From contig NZ_LGSI01000051.1 of assembly GCF_001698815.1 (NCBI RefSeq), positions 124,001 through 188,000 on the forward strand: a stretch of DNA of 64,000 nucleotides. The letters run 5' to 3'. The first letter of the stretch is position 1, and each line of letters begins with the position of its first letter. The DNA is from Pseudomonas syringae (GTDB lineage: Bacteria; Pseudomonadota; Gammaproteobacteria; Pseudomonadales; Pseudomonadaceae). This document shows, one piece after another, positions 35,844 to 43,192 of the stretch. Made by a program: the position numbers and the translations under genes. The notes under the pieces are model-generated. The model saw only the letters and a program-made list of their open reading frames with translations. It searched no databases and was not told where the DNA came from.

Positions 35844-35968
35844 TACCAACAACGCTCCGGAAGGATTTTTCGCAAGGGAGAGGCCCGCGAAGCAGGCGCC
35901 AGAACGATCCTGCCGGTTTACAGCATGGCTGCGCAATGTTTTGTATTAATTCACTTGAGATGTAATTT

Positions 35969-36089
35969 GTTGGAGCGAGCGGGCGGCGTTTCGACTTGTC
36001 CGCGAATCGGCCATAGGAGCGACCTTAGTCGCGAAGGCGTCGATTGCCCTCCCGGCTAAAGCCGGTCCTACAGCAAGCCTCGCTCCAAC
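35969..36089. repeat. Composite REP element (family B nested in family A), copy L
   Basis: Outer family A arms (GTTGGAGCGAGCGGGCGGCG at the left, AGCAAGCCTCGCTCCAAC at the right) enclose a complete family B element running from TAGGAGCGACCTTAGTCGCG to GGCTAAAGCCGGTCCTAC. In reverse complement, the first 85 or so bases match the element at 39493-39599 nearly base for base, including both junctions. Confidence 0.88.
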
Positions 36090-36099
36090 AGGGTGATGA

Positions 36100-36378
36100 C
36101 TAGCCTCCATCAGTATTGATATCCGCATCATGCCCTTGGGTGGGTTGCGGATTGCGTTGGTCTGCAGGTTTTTCTTCTGGCTCATAATCCGGGGTAAAGG
36201 TGCTACCGCCCGATTCCTGGGTTTGCTCCAGTTGCGTATCAGGCTGGCCTACCGGCTTGCCTTGGGACTGGCCTGCGGTGTCTTGGTATTGCTCGCCCTG
36301 ACCCAATTCGTTATCGGGGTTTTCAGGGTCAATGGCGGGGTCGTTGCGGTCGACGGATTTCTGGCTTTGATCGGTCAT
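36100..36378 (-). CDS. Small hydrophilic hypothetical protein
   Basis: 92 residues, low-complexity and rich in Gln, Asp, Glu, Pro and Gly, with no hydrophobic core (DRNDPAIDPENPDNELGQGE, TQLEQTQESGGS). The start has GAGAGGAC as SD. It is probably intrinsically disordered. It resembles in style, though not closely in sequence, the 62-residue protein at 32.3 kb. It lies immediately beside composite REP copy L. Function unknown. Confidence 0.6.
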   Translation of the reverse strand: MTDQSQKSVDRNDPAIDPENPDNELGQGEQYQDTAGQSQGKPVGQPDTQLEQTQESGGSTFTPDYEPEEKPADQRNPQPTQGHDADINTDGG

Positions 36379-36475
36379 GGTTGTGTCCTCTCATTCATAA
36401 GCTTGCAAGAATTCGAGGCCGATGGCGCGCGGTCGTTCGATCATTTTCGTGACCGACTGTCCGTTGCGAAAAGGA

Positions 36476-37213
36476 TCAGCTGTCGCGATGCGCACCGTTG
36501 ACTGGCAAACGGCTGCCCAGGCGATAGCGCGATGAAGGATGGGTCAGGCGTACGAAGGTCACGATCTTGCCGTTGCTCCAGGTGCGCCGCATCAAGACCA
36601 GACACGGTTCCAGGCTGTCGATCTGCATGTAGCGGCTCTCGTCGGCGCTTGGGTGACTGGCTTCGACGATGTGCTCCATTTCGTCCGGGCGAATGGTCTG
36701 CAACAGATATCGGGCCGGCTGCAGCTGTTCGCCGAACGCCTGCTTGAGGAAATCCGGTACCAGTTCCGGGTTGACGTAGCGATCCTCCAGTTGCACCGGC
36801 ACGCCTTCTTCGCAATGCACGCAAAGCAGATGGAACACCGAGCTGCCAGTGGTCAGCGACAGCGCGGCGGCAATCGACATCGACGCCGCTTCCCGGGCCA
36901 GATGCAATACCTCACAGCTGTAGCGATGGCCCCGGGCGATGATCTCGTCAGCGATGTTGGTGATGCGCAACAGGTTCGACTGCGGCTTGCTTTTGGCGAC
37001 GAAGGTGCCGACCCCTGAGACTCGCAGCAGATGGCCTTCTTCGGTCAGTTCACGCAGGGCGCGGTTGACCGTCATGCGCGACATGCCCAGCTCCTGCACC
37101 AGGCGATTTTCCGAAGGGATCAGGTCGCCCGGTTTCCATTCGCCACAGCTGAGTTTGCCCTGCACGTAATCCTTGGCGCGCCGGTACAAGGCTTGCGGGG
37201 TCGGAGTGCTCAT
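36476..37213 (-). CDS. hutC: HutC-like GntR-family repressor
   Basis: 245 residues. A GntR winged helix (1-70; SENRLVQELGMSRMTVNRAL, VSGVGTFVA) and a UTRA ligand domain (about 95-235; HLLCVHCEEGVPVQLEDRYV, RTWSNGKIVTFVRLTHPSSR) as in HutC, which uses urocanate as inducer. The ATG at 37213 is the family start. It is last in the transporter operon, 31 bp after the ATPase gene, so it would be autoregulated through the operator at 40525-40538. Predicted sites at 44804-44817 and 45070-45083 extend its reach to the lyase and oxygenase units. The symbol follows similarity; this may be a paralogue of a separate canonical HutC. Confidence 0.88.
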   Translation of the reverse strand: MSTPTPQALYRRAKDYVQGKLSCGEWKPGDLIPSENRLVQELGMSRMTVNRALRELTEEGHLLRVSGVGTFVAKSKPQSNLLRITNIADEIIARGHRYSCEVLHLAREAASMSIAAALSLTTGSSVFHLLCVHCEEGVPVQLEDRYVNPELVPDFLKQAFGEQLQPARYLLQTIRPDEMEHIVEASHPSADESRYMQIDSLEPCLVLMRRTWSNGKIVTFVRLTHPSSRYRLGSRLPVNGAHRDS

Positions 37214-37244
37214 CACGCGCTCACAATCACACAGTCTGCAAGGG

Positions 37245-38129
37245 TCATACGCTGCTGGCCTCCTTGTTGTCCTGCCAGAACGCGTTGCGATCCAGATAGT
37301 TCTGCAGGAATTGCTGCAAGCGTGGCTGTTCGGCGTTGTGGAATATTTCCTGCGGCGTGCCTCGTGCAACCACTTCGCCCTGATCGAGAAACACCACCGA
37401 GTCGGCCACCTGGGCGGCGAAGCCCATTTCATGGGTGACCACGACCATGGTCATGCCTTCTTTGGCGAGGGTTTTCATGACTTGCAGCACTTCGCCCACC
37501 AGTTCCGGATCCAGCGCCGAGGTCGGCTCATCAAACAGCATGATGTGCGGCTCCATGGCCAAGGCCCGGGCAATCGCCACGCGTTGTTGCTGGCCACCGG
37601 ACAGCTGCGCCGGATAGGACGCCGCCTTGTGCGCCAGCCCGACTTTATCGAGCATCGCCATGCCACGTTGGTTGGCTTCATCAGCGGACAACTTGCGCAC
37701 CCGACGCAGCGCTTCGCAGACATTGCCGATGGCCGTCATGTGCGGCCACAGGTTGAACTGCTGGAAGACCATGCCGACGTTGCGCCGCACCTGATTGATC
37801 TGCGCCTGCGGCGCGCGTTTGCGAGGCTTGCCGGGCGCGCCATTGCCTGGCATCCAGCCGAGCAGTTTGCCTTCGATGATGATTTCGCCTTCGTCGTACT
37901 CTTCAAGAAACGCCATGCTGCGCAGCAAGGTGCTCTTGCCGGACCCGGAAGGACCGATCAGGCACACCACTTCCGAATGGCGGACCTGCAGGTCGATCCC
38001 CTTGAGCACGCGCAGGGGGCCGAAGCTTTTGCCGACCTTGTTCAAGGTCAGCATGGGTTCGCGGTCGCCGGCCAGTTGCTGGGAGCTTTTCATCAGTTCA
38101 CCTGGTTGCAAAATTTGAACGCTGCTCAT
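37245..38129 (-). CDS. Polar amino acid ABC transporter ATPase
   Basis: 294 residues, HisP/GlnQ class. Walker A GPSGSGKST, Q-loop VFQQFNLWPHM, signature LSGGQQQRVAIARAL, Walker B IMLFDEPTSALDPE and switch VTHEMGFAAQVAD. An insert of about 25 Gly/Pro/Arg/Lys residues (WMPGNGAPGKPRKRAPQAQI) lies between Walker A and the Q-loop, longer than in HisP. The ATG overlaps the upstream permease stop (ATGA). Energises uptake with the two permeases and the binding protein in the same operon. Confidence 0.95.
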   Translation of the reverse strand: MSSVQILQPGELMKSSQQLAGDREPMLTLNKVGKSFGPLRVLKGIDLQVRHSEVVCLIGPSGSGKSTLLRSMAFLEEYDEGEIIIEGKLLGWMPGNGAPGKPRKRAPQAQINQVRRNVGMVFQQFNLWPHMTAIGNVCEALRRVRKLSADEANQRGMAMLDKVGLAHKAASYPAQLSGGQQQRVAIARALAMEPHIMLFDEPTSALDPELVGEVLQVMKTLAKEGMTMVVVTHEMGFAAQVADSVVFLDQGEVVARGTPQEIFHNAEQPRLQQFLQNYLDRNAFWQDNKEASSV

Positions 38130-38800
38130 CGGGCTTGCCTGTTCATGAAACGGCCGACCTTGTGCTCAAGGAACATGCCGAGCCGGGAACAGGCTTCGAC
38201 CAACAACAGATAGCCGATGCACAGCACCAGCAAGGTTTCGACAAAGGCGAAGGTTTCCGAGCCGATTCCGGTCAGCACCATGGTCAGTTCCGGAATGGTA
38301 ATGATCGATAGCACGGCGGTTTCCTTGCACAGAATAGTGACCAGATTGACCAGCGCCGGAAGGATGATCACCAGCATCTGCGGCACCTGAATGCGCATGA
38401 TGCATTGGCTGCGGGTGATGCCCAGGGTATCGGCAGCTTCGAGCTGACCGCGCGGCACCGACTGAAAGCCGGTGCGGAAAATTTCTGCGAAATAGACGCT
38501 GCCATAAATGCCCAGGCCCAACACGCCAGCCGGAATCGGGTCGAGACTCAAACCGAAGGTCGGGCCTGCGTAATAGATCAGGAACAACTGGACCAGAAAC
38601 GGCGTGCTGCGGATCAACTCGATGAAGACCCGTAACGGCGCGCGCACCAGGCCATTGCCGAACAACTGGGCGACGGCGATCAGCATGCCCAGACCTAGGC
38701 CGAGCACGACGCCGCCGGTCCAGGTGCCCAGCGTAATCATGAATCCCGAGCCGATCTCGCCCAGATGATCAGTGATGATTCGCGGATCGAAGATCATCAA
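38126..38800 (-). CDS. Amino acid ABC transporter permease 2
   Basis: 224 residues, HisM/HisQ family, five predicted TMs. The EAA loop reads RGQLEAADTLGITRSQCIMR, characteristic of polar amino acid permeases; RSTPFLVQLFLIYY and YGSVYFAEIFRTGFQSVPRG are family signatures. It overlaps the ATPase gene by 4 bp and the preceding permease by 4 bp, so translation is coupled. Confidence 0.93.
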   Translation of the reverse strand: MMIFDPRIITDHLGEIGSGFMITLGTWTGGVVLGLGLGMLIAVAQLFGNGLVRAPLRVFIELIRSTPFLVQLFLIYYAGPTFGLSLDPIPAGVLGLGIYGSVYFAEIFRTGFQSVPRGQLEAADTLGITRSQCIMRIQVPQMLVIILPALVNLVTILCKETAVLSIITIPELTMVLTGIGSETFAFVETLLVLCIGYLLLVEACSRLGMFLEHKVGRFMNRQAR

Positions 38801-39453
38801 TACTGCTCCTTCAAACGCCGCTCAAGCAGGCCGCCGAAGAACGCCAGCGGAATGTTGATCAGGCAATAGAAGCCCGCCAGCATCAGGTAGTCCTGCACGA
38901 ACAGGTAGTCGCTGGCCGCCATGTTCTGCGCCGTACGGGTCAAGTCCGCGAGGCCGACCACCGAGACCAGTGACGAGGCCTTGATCAGCAGGATCATTTC
39001 GTTGATCAAGGCTGGCAGCGTCAGGCGCACGGCTTGCGGGACGCGAATCCGGATCAGCATTTGTCCGGCGCTCAAACCCAGCAATCCGGCGGCTTCAAGC
39101 TGGCCTTCGGGGATGGCGAGGAAGCCGCCGCGCATGATTTCCGCAATGTAAGCGCCTGCCGCCAGCGATAGGCCGATCACCGCCGCCACGGTAGGCGATA
39201 CGTTGGGCAGGCCAATGCGCGGCAGGAAGTAATAGATGAACAACAGTTGCACCAGCAGCGGAATGCCGCGGAACACGAAAATATAGCCGCCACCCAGACG
39301 CCTGAGCAGGGGCACGGGGGACAAGCGCAGGCTGCCCACCAGAATGCCGATCACAAAACCGATGCACAGCGCCGCGACGGTGACTTCAAGGGTCACCAAC
39401 AGCGCTTCGAGCATCAACGGCAGGTTTTGCGCGAGCAAGGGCCAGTCGAACAT
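38797..39453 (-). CDS. Amino acid ABC transporter permease 1
   Basis: 218 residues, HisM/HisQ family partner of the next permease, with RGIPLLVQLLFIYYFLPRIG, GAYIAEIMRGGFLAIPEGQ and EAAGLLGLSAGQMLIRIRVP (EAA loop). The ATG at 39453 has GGAG at correct spacing. The gap to the upstream binding-protein gene is filled by a composite REP element. Confidence 0.93.
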   Translation of the reverse strand: MFDWPLLAQNLPLMLEALLVTLEVTVAALCIGFVIGILVGSLRLSPVPLLRRLGGGYIFVFRGIPLLVQLLFIYYFLPRIGLPNVSPTVAAVIGLSLAAGAYIAEIMRGGFLAIPEGQLEAAGLLGLSAGQMLIRIRVPQAVRLTLPALINEMILLIKASSLVSVVGLADLTRTAQNMAASDYLFVQDYLMLAGFYCLINIPLAFFGGLLERRLKEQY

Positions 39454-39492
39454 TGTGTCTCCAGAATTCTTGCACAAAGGGGCCGAGCCCTT

Positions 39493-39599
39493 GTTGGAGT
39501 GAGGCTTGCTGTAGGACCGGTTTTAGCCGGGAGGGCGATTGACGCCTTCGCGACTAAAGTCGCTCCTACGGCTGATTCGCGGGCAAGCCTCGCTCCAAC
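39493..39599. repeat. Composite REP element (family B nested in family A), copy R
   Basis: Family A arms (GTTGGAGTGAGGCTTGCT; TTCGCGGGCAAGCCTCGCTC) enclose a family B element from GTAGGACCGGTTTTAGCCGG to GACTAAAGTCGCTCCTAC. It is inverted relative to copy L at 35969 with the same nested junctions. It lies inside the operon between the binding-protein and permease genes. Confidence 0.9.
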
Positions 39600-39617
39600 G
39601 GGCCCGGTTATCCGGGC

Positions 39618-40454
39618 TTACCAGGTTGGCGTGAAATCAGCTTTCGGCACGTCCATTTCGGCACCCAGCCATTTCTTTTGCAGGGCGGCGAGGCGGCCAT
39701 CGGCGTGCATTTTGAGCATGGCGGCGTCGAGGGCGGCGATCAGGCTGTCGGCATCGGCGTCCTTGCGGCCCAGATAGGCAAAGTAGGATTTTTTGCCGAA
39801 CGGCGGCTCAACCACCTTGTACTTGTCCTTTTGTTTAGCCGCGACGTAAGAGATGTTCGGCAGCGAATTGGCCACTGCGACGATGCGCTTGGCGGCCAGG
39901 TCGGCGTAGGCCTGGTTGTTGTCCACGTATTCGCGGATGGTGACTTTTTCCGGCAGGGTCTCGGCGAACTTTTTCAGCTCTTCCAGCTGTGCTGAGCCCT
40001 TGCCAGCGCCGACGGTCTTGCCGGAAATGTCTTCGGGTTTCTTGATGCTGTCGTCCTTGGCGCCGACCATCAGCGCAACCGTCGCTTCGGCGACTGGCAG
40101 GACAAAGTGGTAACGCTCCTGGCGCGCCTTGGTCTCGATGATCGGACCGGCAACCATGTCGAACTTCTTCGCTTCAAGCCCCGGCAGCACGCTCGGCCAC
40201 GGCAGGTCGATGAACTTGACCTTGACACCCAATTCCTTGCCCAACTGCTCGAACAATTCGGAGTTCAGGCCTTGCTGCTTGCCGTTTTCGGTGAAATCGA
40301 AGGGTGCAAATTGCAACTCGGTACCCACGACCAACTCGCCGGCTTTCTTCACGTCGGCCAGCTGATCGGCGTGAGCCACCAGCGGCATTGCAGCCAGGGC
40401 CACGGCGATGCTCAAGCTTTTGCACGTTTTACTGAACAGGGAATCCAGTTGCAT
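39618..40454 (-). CDS. Periplasmic amino acid-binding protein of the ABC transporter
   Basis: 278 residues, family 3 solute-binding protein. Signal peptide to about residue 29 (AVALAAMPLVAHA). The mature N-terminus LADVKKAGELVVGTELQFAP, then FDMVAGPIIETKARQERYHF and SGKTVGAGKGSAQLEELKKF are typical of polar amino acid binders. The motif that contacts the alpha-amino group normally includes an Arg; R-Q-E-R at the usual place fits. Substrate could be histidine or a related compound judging by neighbours; specificity is not readable. First gene of the transporter-hutC operon, preceded by a sigma-54-type promoter. Confidence 0.9.
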   Translation of the reverse strand: MQLDSLFSKTCKSLSIAVALAAMPLVAHADQLADVKKAGELVVGTELQFAPFDFTENGKQQGLNSELFEQLGKELGVKVKFIDLPWPSVLPGLEAKKFDMVAGPIIETKARQERYHFVLPVAEATVALMVGAKDDSIKKPEDISGKTVGAGKGSAQLEELKKFAETLPEKVTIREYVDNNQAYADLAAKRIVAVANSLPNISYVAAKQKDKYKVVEPPFGKKSYFAYLGRKDADADSLIAALDAAMLKMHADGRLAALQKKWLGAEMDVPKADFTPTW

Positions 40455-40507
40455 TGGGTAACTCCTTCGTCTCAGTCAGGTTCGGTGTGATATCCGTGAC
40501 TATCGCT

Positions 40508-40522
40508 GCAGTTAGCGTGCCA
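40508..40522 (-). promoter_or_regulatory. Sigma-54 -24/-12 promoter of the transporter operon
   Basis: Minus-strand TGGCACGCTAACTGC against consensus TGGCACG-N4-TTGC: one mismatch, with the GG-N10-GC spacing exact. The predicted start is near 40496, about 42 nt before the binding-protein ATG. Confidence 0.8.
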
Positions 40523-40524
40523 TA

Positions 40525-40538
40525 CCGGTATATACAAC
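40525..40538. promoter_or_regulatory. HutC-like operator, transporter operon
   Basis: CCGGTATATACAAC shares the GTATATACA core with the perfect palindrome at 44804-44817. It abuts the upstream side of the -24 element at 40508-40522. Confidence 0.68.
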
Positions 40539-40551
40539 CCTGCAACGGCAA

Positions 40552-41928
40552 TCAGCCGAGGATCTTCCCCGGATTGAGAATGCCGCTTGGATCCAGGCAG
40601 TCCTTGAGCTGGCGCATGGTTGCCAAAGCTTCAGGGCTGACCGAATGGTGCAGAAACTCGCGCTTGAGCAGGCCGATACCATGCTCGGCCGAGACCGCGC
40701 CGCCCATTTCACCCACGGCGGTATAGACCAAGTTTTCGATTTCCAGGATCGGCGCAGGCTGCGGCAGGGAGTTGCAATCCACGGTCAGGTGCAGATTGCT
40801 GTCGCCAATGTGGCCGAAATACACGCTGTGGTTACCCGGCCATTGTTGCTCCAGGCGCTGGCGACACATCTGTGCGAAGTCGCCGATCTGGCCAATCGGC
40901 AGGCTGATATCGAAATTCAGCGGCGCCAGACGCACGGGAAACTCGCCGGTTGCCTCGCGAATCTTCCACAAGGCGCGGGCCTGGGTGTGGGAGCTGGCCA
41001 TGATCGCGTCCACCACTTCGCCCGCTTCCAGCGCCGCTTCGAGGGTCTGTTCCAGAACTTCGCGGGAAGCCACCGATTCCAGCAGCACGTACAGCGGATG
41101 GTGGTCGGGCATCGGCGATACCGGGTTTTCCAGCCAGGAAACCCCCATGCGGAAGAAGTCCTGCCACATCAGTTCATAGGCTTGCGGCGTGCCAGCATCG
41201 CGTTGCAGGCGTCGCAACAGGCTCACCGCGTTGGCGTAGTCGGGCAGGGCGCACAGCAATGTGGTGGTTTCGCCCGGTTGCGGAGCGAGTTTCAACACCG
41301 CGCGGGTGATGACCCCGAGCGTGCCTTCGCTGCCGATGAAGCACTGTTTCAGGTCATAACCGCAGTTGTTCTTGATCATCTTGTTCATCAGGTTCAGTAC
41401 CCGACCGTCGGCCAGCACCACCTCCAGGCCCAGTACCAGCTCGCGGGTCATGCCGTAGCGAATGACGGCGTTGCCTCCGGCATTGGTGGCGATGTTGCCG
41501 CCGATCTGGCAGGAGCCGCGCGCACCAAGATCGAGCGGGAACAGAAAGCCTGCGTCATGCACGGCCTGCTGGATGTCCTGCAAGGTGGTGCCGGCCAGCA
41601 CGCTGATCGTCGCTGACGCGGCGTCGATTTCTTCGATACCGCGCAGGCGTTCCAGGGACAAGGCGACATCACTGGTGCGTGGAATGGCGCCCCCGGCCAG
41701 ACCGGTCATGCCGCCTTGTGGCACCACCGATTGTTGCGCGGCGTTGCAGATGCGCAGCGCGGCAGACACCTCGTCGGTGGTGCGCGGCAGCAGCAATGCC
41801 GCCGGGCAGGCGGGCGCGTGACCGGTCCAGTCGCTGTAGTGTCGAGCGTTGATGGCGTCGCCGGTCAGGACTTGCGCTTCACCCAAGGCTTCGCGCAGTT
41901 GAGCCAGGGTCTGTTGCAGATTGGTCAT
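40552..41928 (-). CDS. FAD-linked D-2-hydroxyacid dehydrogenase (GlcD / D-2-hydroxyglutarate dehydrogenase family)
   Basis: 458 residues, normal family length. FAD-binding type 4 domain: VVPQGGMTGLAGGAIP, LDLGARGSCQIGGNIATNAGG and RYGMTRELVLGLEVVLADG. C-terminal oxidase domain with the metal/substrate motif YFGHIGDSNLHLTVDC and SAEHGIGLLKRE. These oxidise D-2-hydroxyacids (D-lactate, glycolate, D-2-hydroxyglutarate) to 2-oxoacids. The start is 3 bp after the FMN oxidase stop, so the two are cotranscribed downstream of the lyase gene. A pair of enzymes for opposite enantiomers suggests use of a racemic 2-hydroxyacid. The substrate is unknown; imidazole-lactate is one option. Confidence 0.88.
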   Translation of the reverse strand: MTNLQQTLAQLREALGEAQVLTGDAINARHYSDWTGHAPACPAALLLPRTTDEVSAALRICNAAQQSVVPQGGMTGLAGGAIPRTSDVALSLERLRGIEEIDAASATISVLAGTTLQDIQQAVHDAGFLFPLDLGARGSCQIGGNIATNAGGNAVIRYGMTRELVLGLEVVLADGRVLNLMNKMIKNNCGYDLKQCFIGSEGTLGVITRAVLKLAPQPGETTTLLCALPDYANAVSLLRRLQRDAGTPQAYELMWQDFFRMGVSWLENPVSPMPDHHPLYVLLESVASREVLEQTLEAALEAGEVVDAIMASSHTQARALWKIREATGEFPVRLAPLNFDISLPIGQIGDFAQMCRQRLEQQWPGNHSVYFGHIGDSNLHLTVDCNSLPQPAPILEIENLVYTAVGEMGGAVSAEHGIGLLKREFLHHSVSPEALATMRQLKDCLDPSGILNPGKILG

Positions 41929-41931
41929 CGG

Positions 41932-43113
41932 TCAGCTCACCGTACAGGAAGGGGAAAACTCGGCACGCAGTGCGGCCAGATCGGGTTGGCCCAGCAGAAA
42001 CAGCGCCAGGCGCAGCTCCTCGGCGAGCAGGTCAAGCGCATGCCCCGCGCCAGCCTGACCGCCTACCGCGACGCCATACAAAGTCGCCCGGCCCAGCAGC
42101 ACCGCATCGGCACCCAGGGCGCAGGCCTTGAGAATGTCGGTGCCACGCCGGATGCCGCTGTCCAGCAGCAGCGTCAACTTGCCTTTGGCCACCGCGGCGA
42201 TGGCGGGCAGGCAATCGATACTGGCTGGTACGCCATCCAGCTGGCGTCCGCCATGATTAGTTACGACGATGCCATCCAGACCCAGCGCCACGGCCTTTTC
42301 CGCATCGCCGGGGTGCATTACGCCTTTGAGCAGCAGACGTTGCGGCCAGCGATCACGCAGGCGCGCCAGGTATTCCCAATCCAGGCCCATGTCCATTTGC
42401 GCACCCATGAAGTGCGCGCCGCCGCTGGCGTTGCGCTGCTCCGGCGGCAGATAACGTTCGATATTCGCCAGACTCGGCATGCCCTGCGGCCAAAGCGCCT
42501 GATGCAACCAGCGGGGATGACGCAGCACGTCGAACTTGTTGCGCAGGCTCAGCTGCCGGGGGCGGGCGAAATTGCGCCGGTCCCACTCGCGATTGCCCAG
42601 CAGCACTGCATCGCTTGTCAGCAGCAGCGTCTGGCAGCCGACTGCGCTGGCGCGCTGGAGCATGTCTTCCTGGATATGCGGATCTTTCAGGCAATACAGC
42701 TGCAGCCAGAAATTGGCGTCAGGCACTGCGGCCACCACCTGTTCCATGGAACTGGTAGACACCGTGCTCAAGGTGAAGGGCAGGCCGCGTTCGGTAGCGG
42801 CGCGGGCCAGATGAATGTCGGCATCGCGATGCAGCATGCCGTTGTAACCGGTTGGGCCGATGGCGATGGGCAGCGGCAGCTCACGGCCGAAGATCGAGCG
42901 CCGGGTATTGACGTCGCTGCACGGCACGAGGGTTTTGGGCAGCAAGGCTATGTCGCCAAATGCCTGACGGTTGCGCTTGAGGGTGAGTTCTTCTTCCGCT
43001 CCGCCTTCCAGGTATTCCCAGGCGAAGTGCGGCAAACGGCGTCGGGCCATGGCGGCGAGTTCGGCGATGCTGTGGGCGCGACGGAAATCGGAGCCAGTGT
43101 GATAGCGGCGCAT
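41932..43113 (-). CDS. FMN-dependent L-2-hydroxyacid oxidase/dehydrogenase
   Basis: 393 residues, the LldD/glycolate oxidase/mandelate dehydrogenase family (FMN TIM barrel). Visible motifs: HFAWEYLEGGAEEE near the N-terminus, PIAIGPTGYNGMLH, FWLQLYCLKD, LLKGVMHPGDAE with the FMN Lys, VTNHGGRQLDG with the catalytic His and substrate Arg, and LLDSGIRRGTDILKA for phosphate binding. The usual loop TVDTPVLGRRERDLRN is divergent (TSDAVLLGNREWDRRN), hinting at an unusual substrate. AAGGA supports the start at 43113. It sits between the lyase and the D-2-hydroxyacid dehydrogenase. Confidence 0.9.
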   Translation of the reverse strand: MRRYHTGSDFRRAHSIAELAAMARRRLPHFAWEYLEGGAEEELTLKRNRQAFGDIALLPKTLVPCSDVNTRRSIFGRELPLPIAIGPTGYNGMLHRDADIHLARAATERGLPFTLSTVSTSSMEQVVAAVPDANFWLQLYCLKDPHIQEDMLQRASAVGCQTLLLTSDAVLLGNREWDRRNFARPRQLSLRNKFDVLRHPRWLHQALWPQGMPSLANIERYLPPEQRNASGGAHFMGAQMDMGLDWEYLARLRDRWPQRLLLKGVMHPGDAEKAVALGLDGIVVTNHGGRQLDGVPASIDCLPAIAAVAKGKLTLLLDSGIRRGTDILKACALGADAVLLGRATLYGVAVGGQAGAGHALDLLAEELRLALFLLGQPDLAALRAEFSPSCTVS

Positions 43114-43192
43114 GCAAATCCTTGAACAGTAAAAAGGGACCTGGACAGGAAATGCGCAGTCGGCGGACTTCATGTCCGCCGACCGTCAGGCA

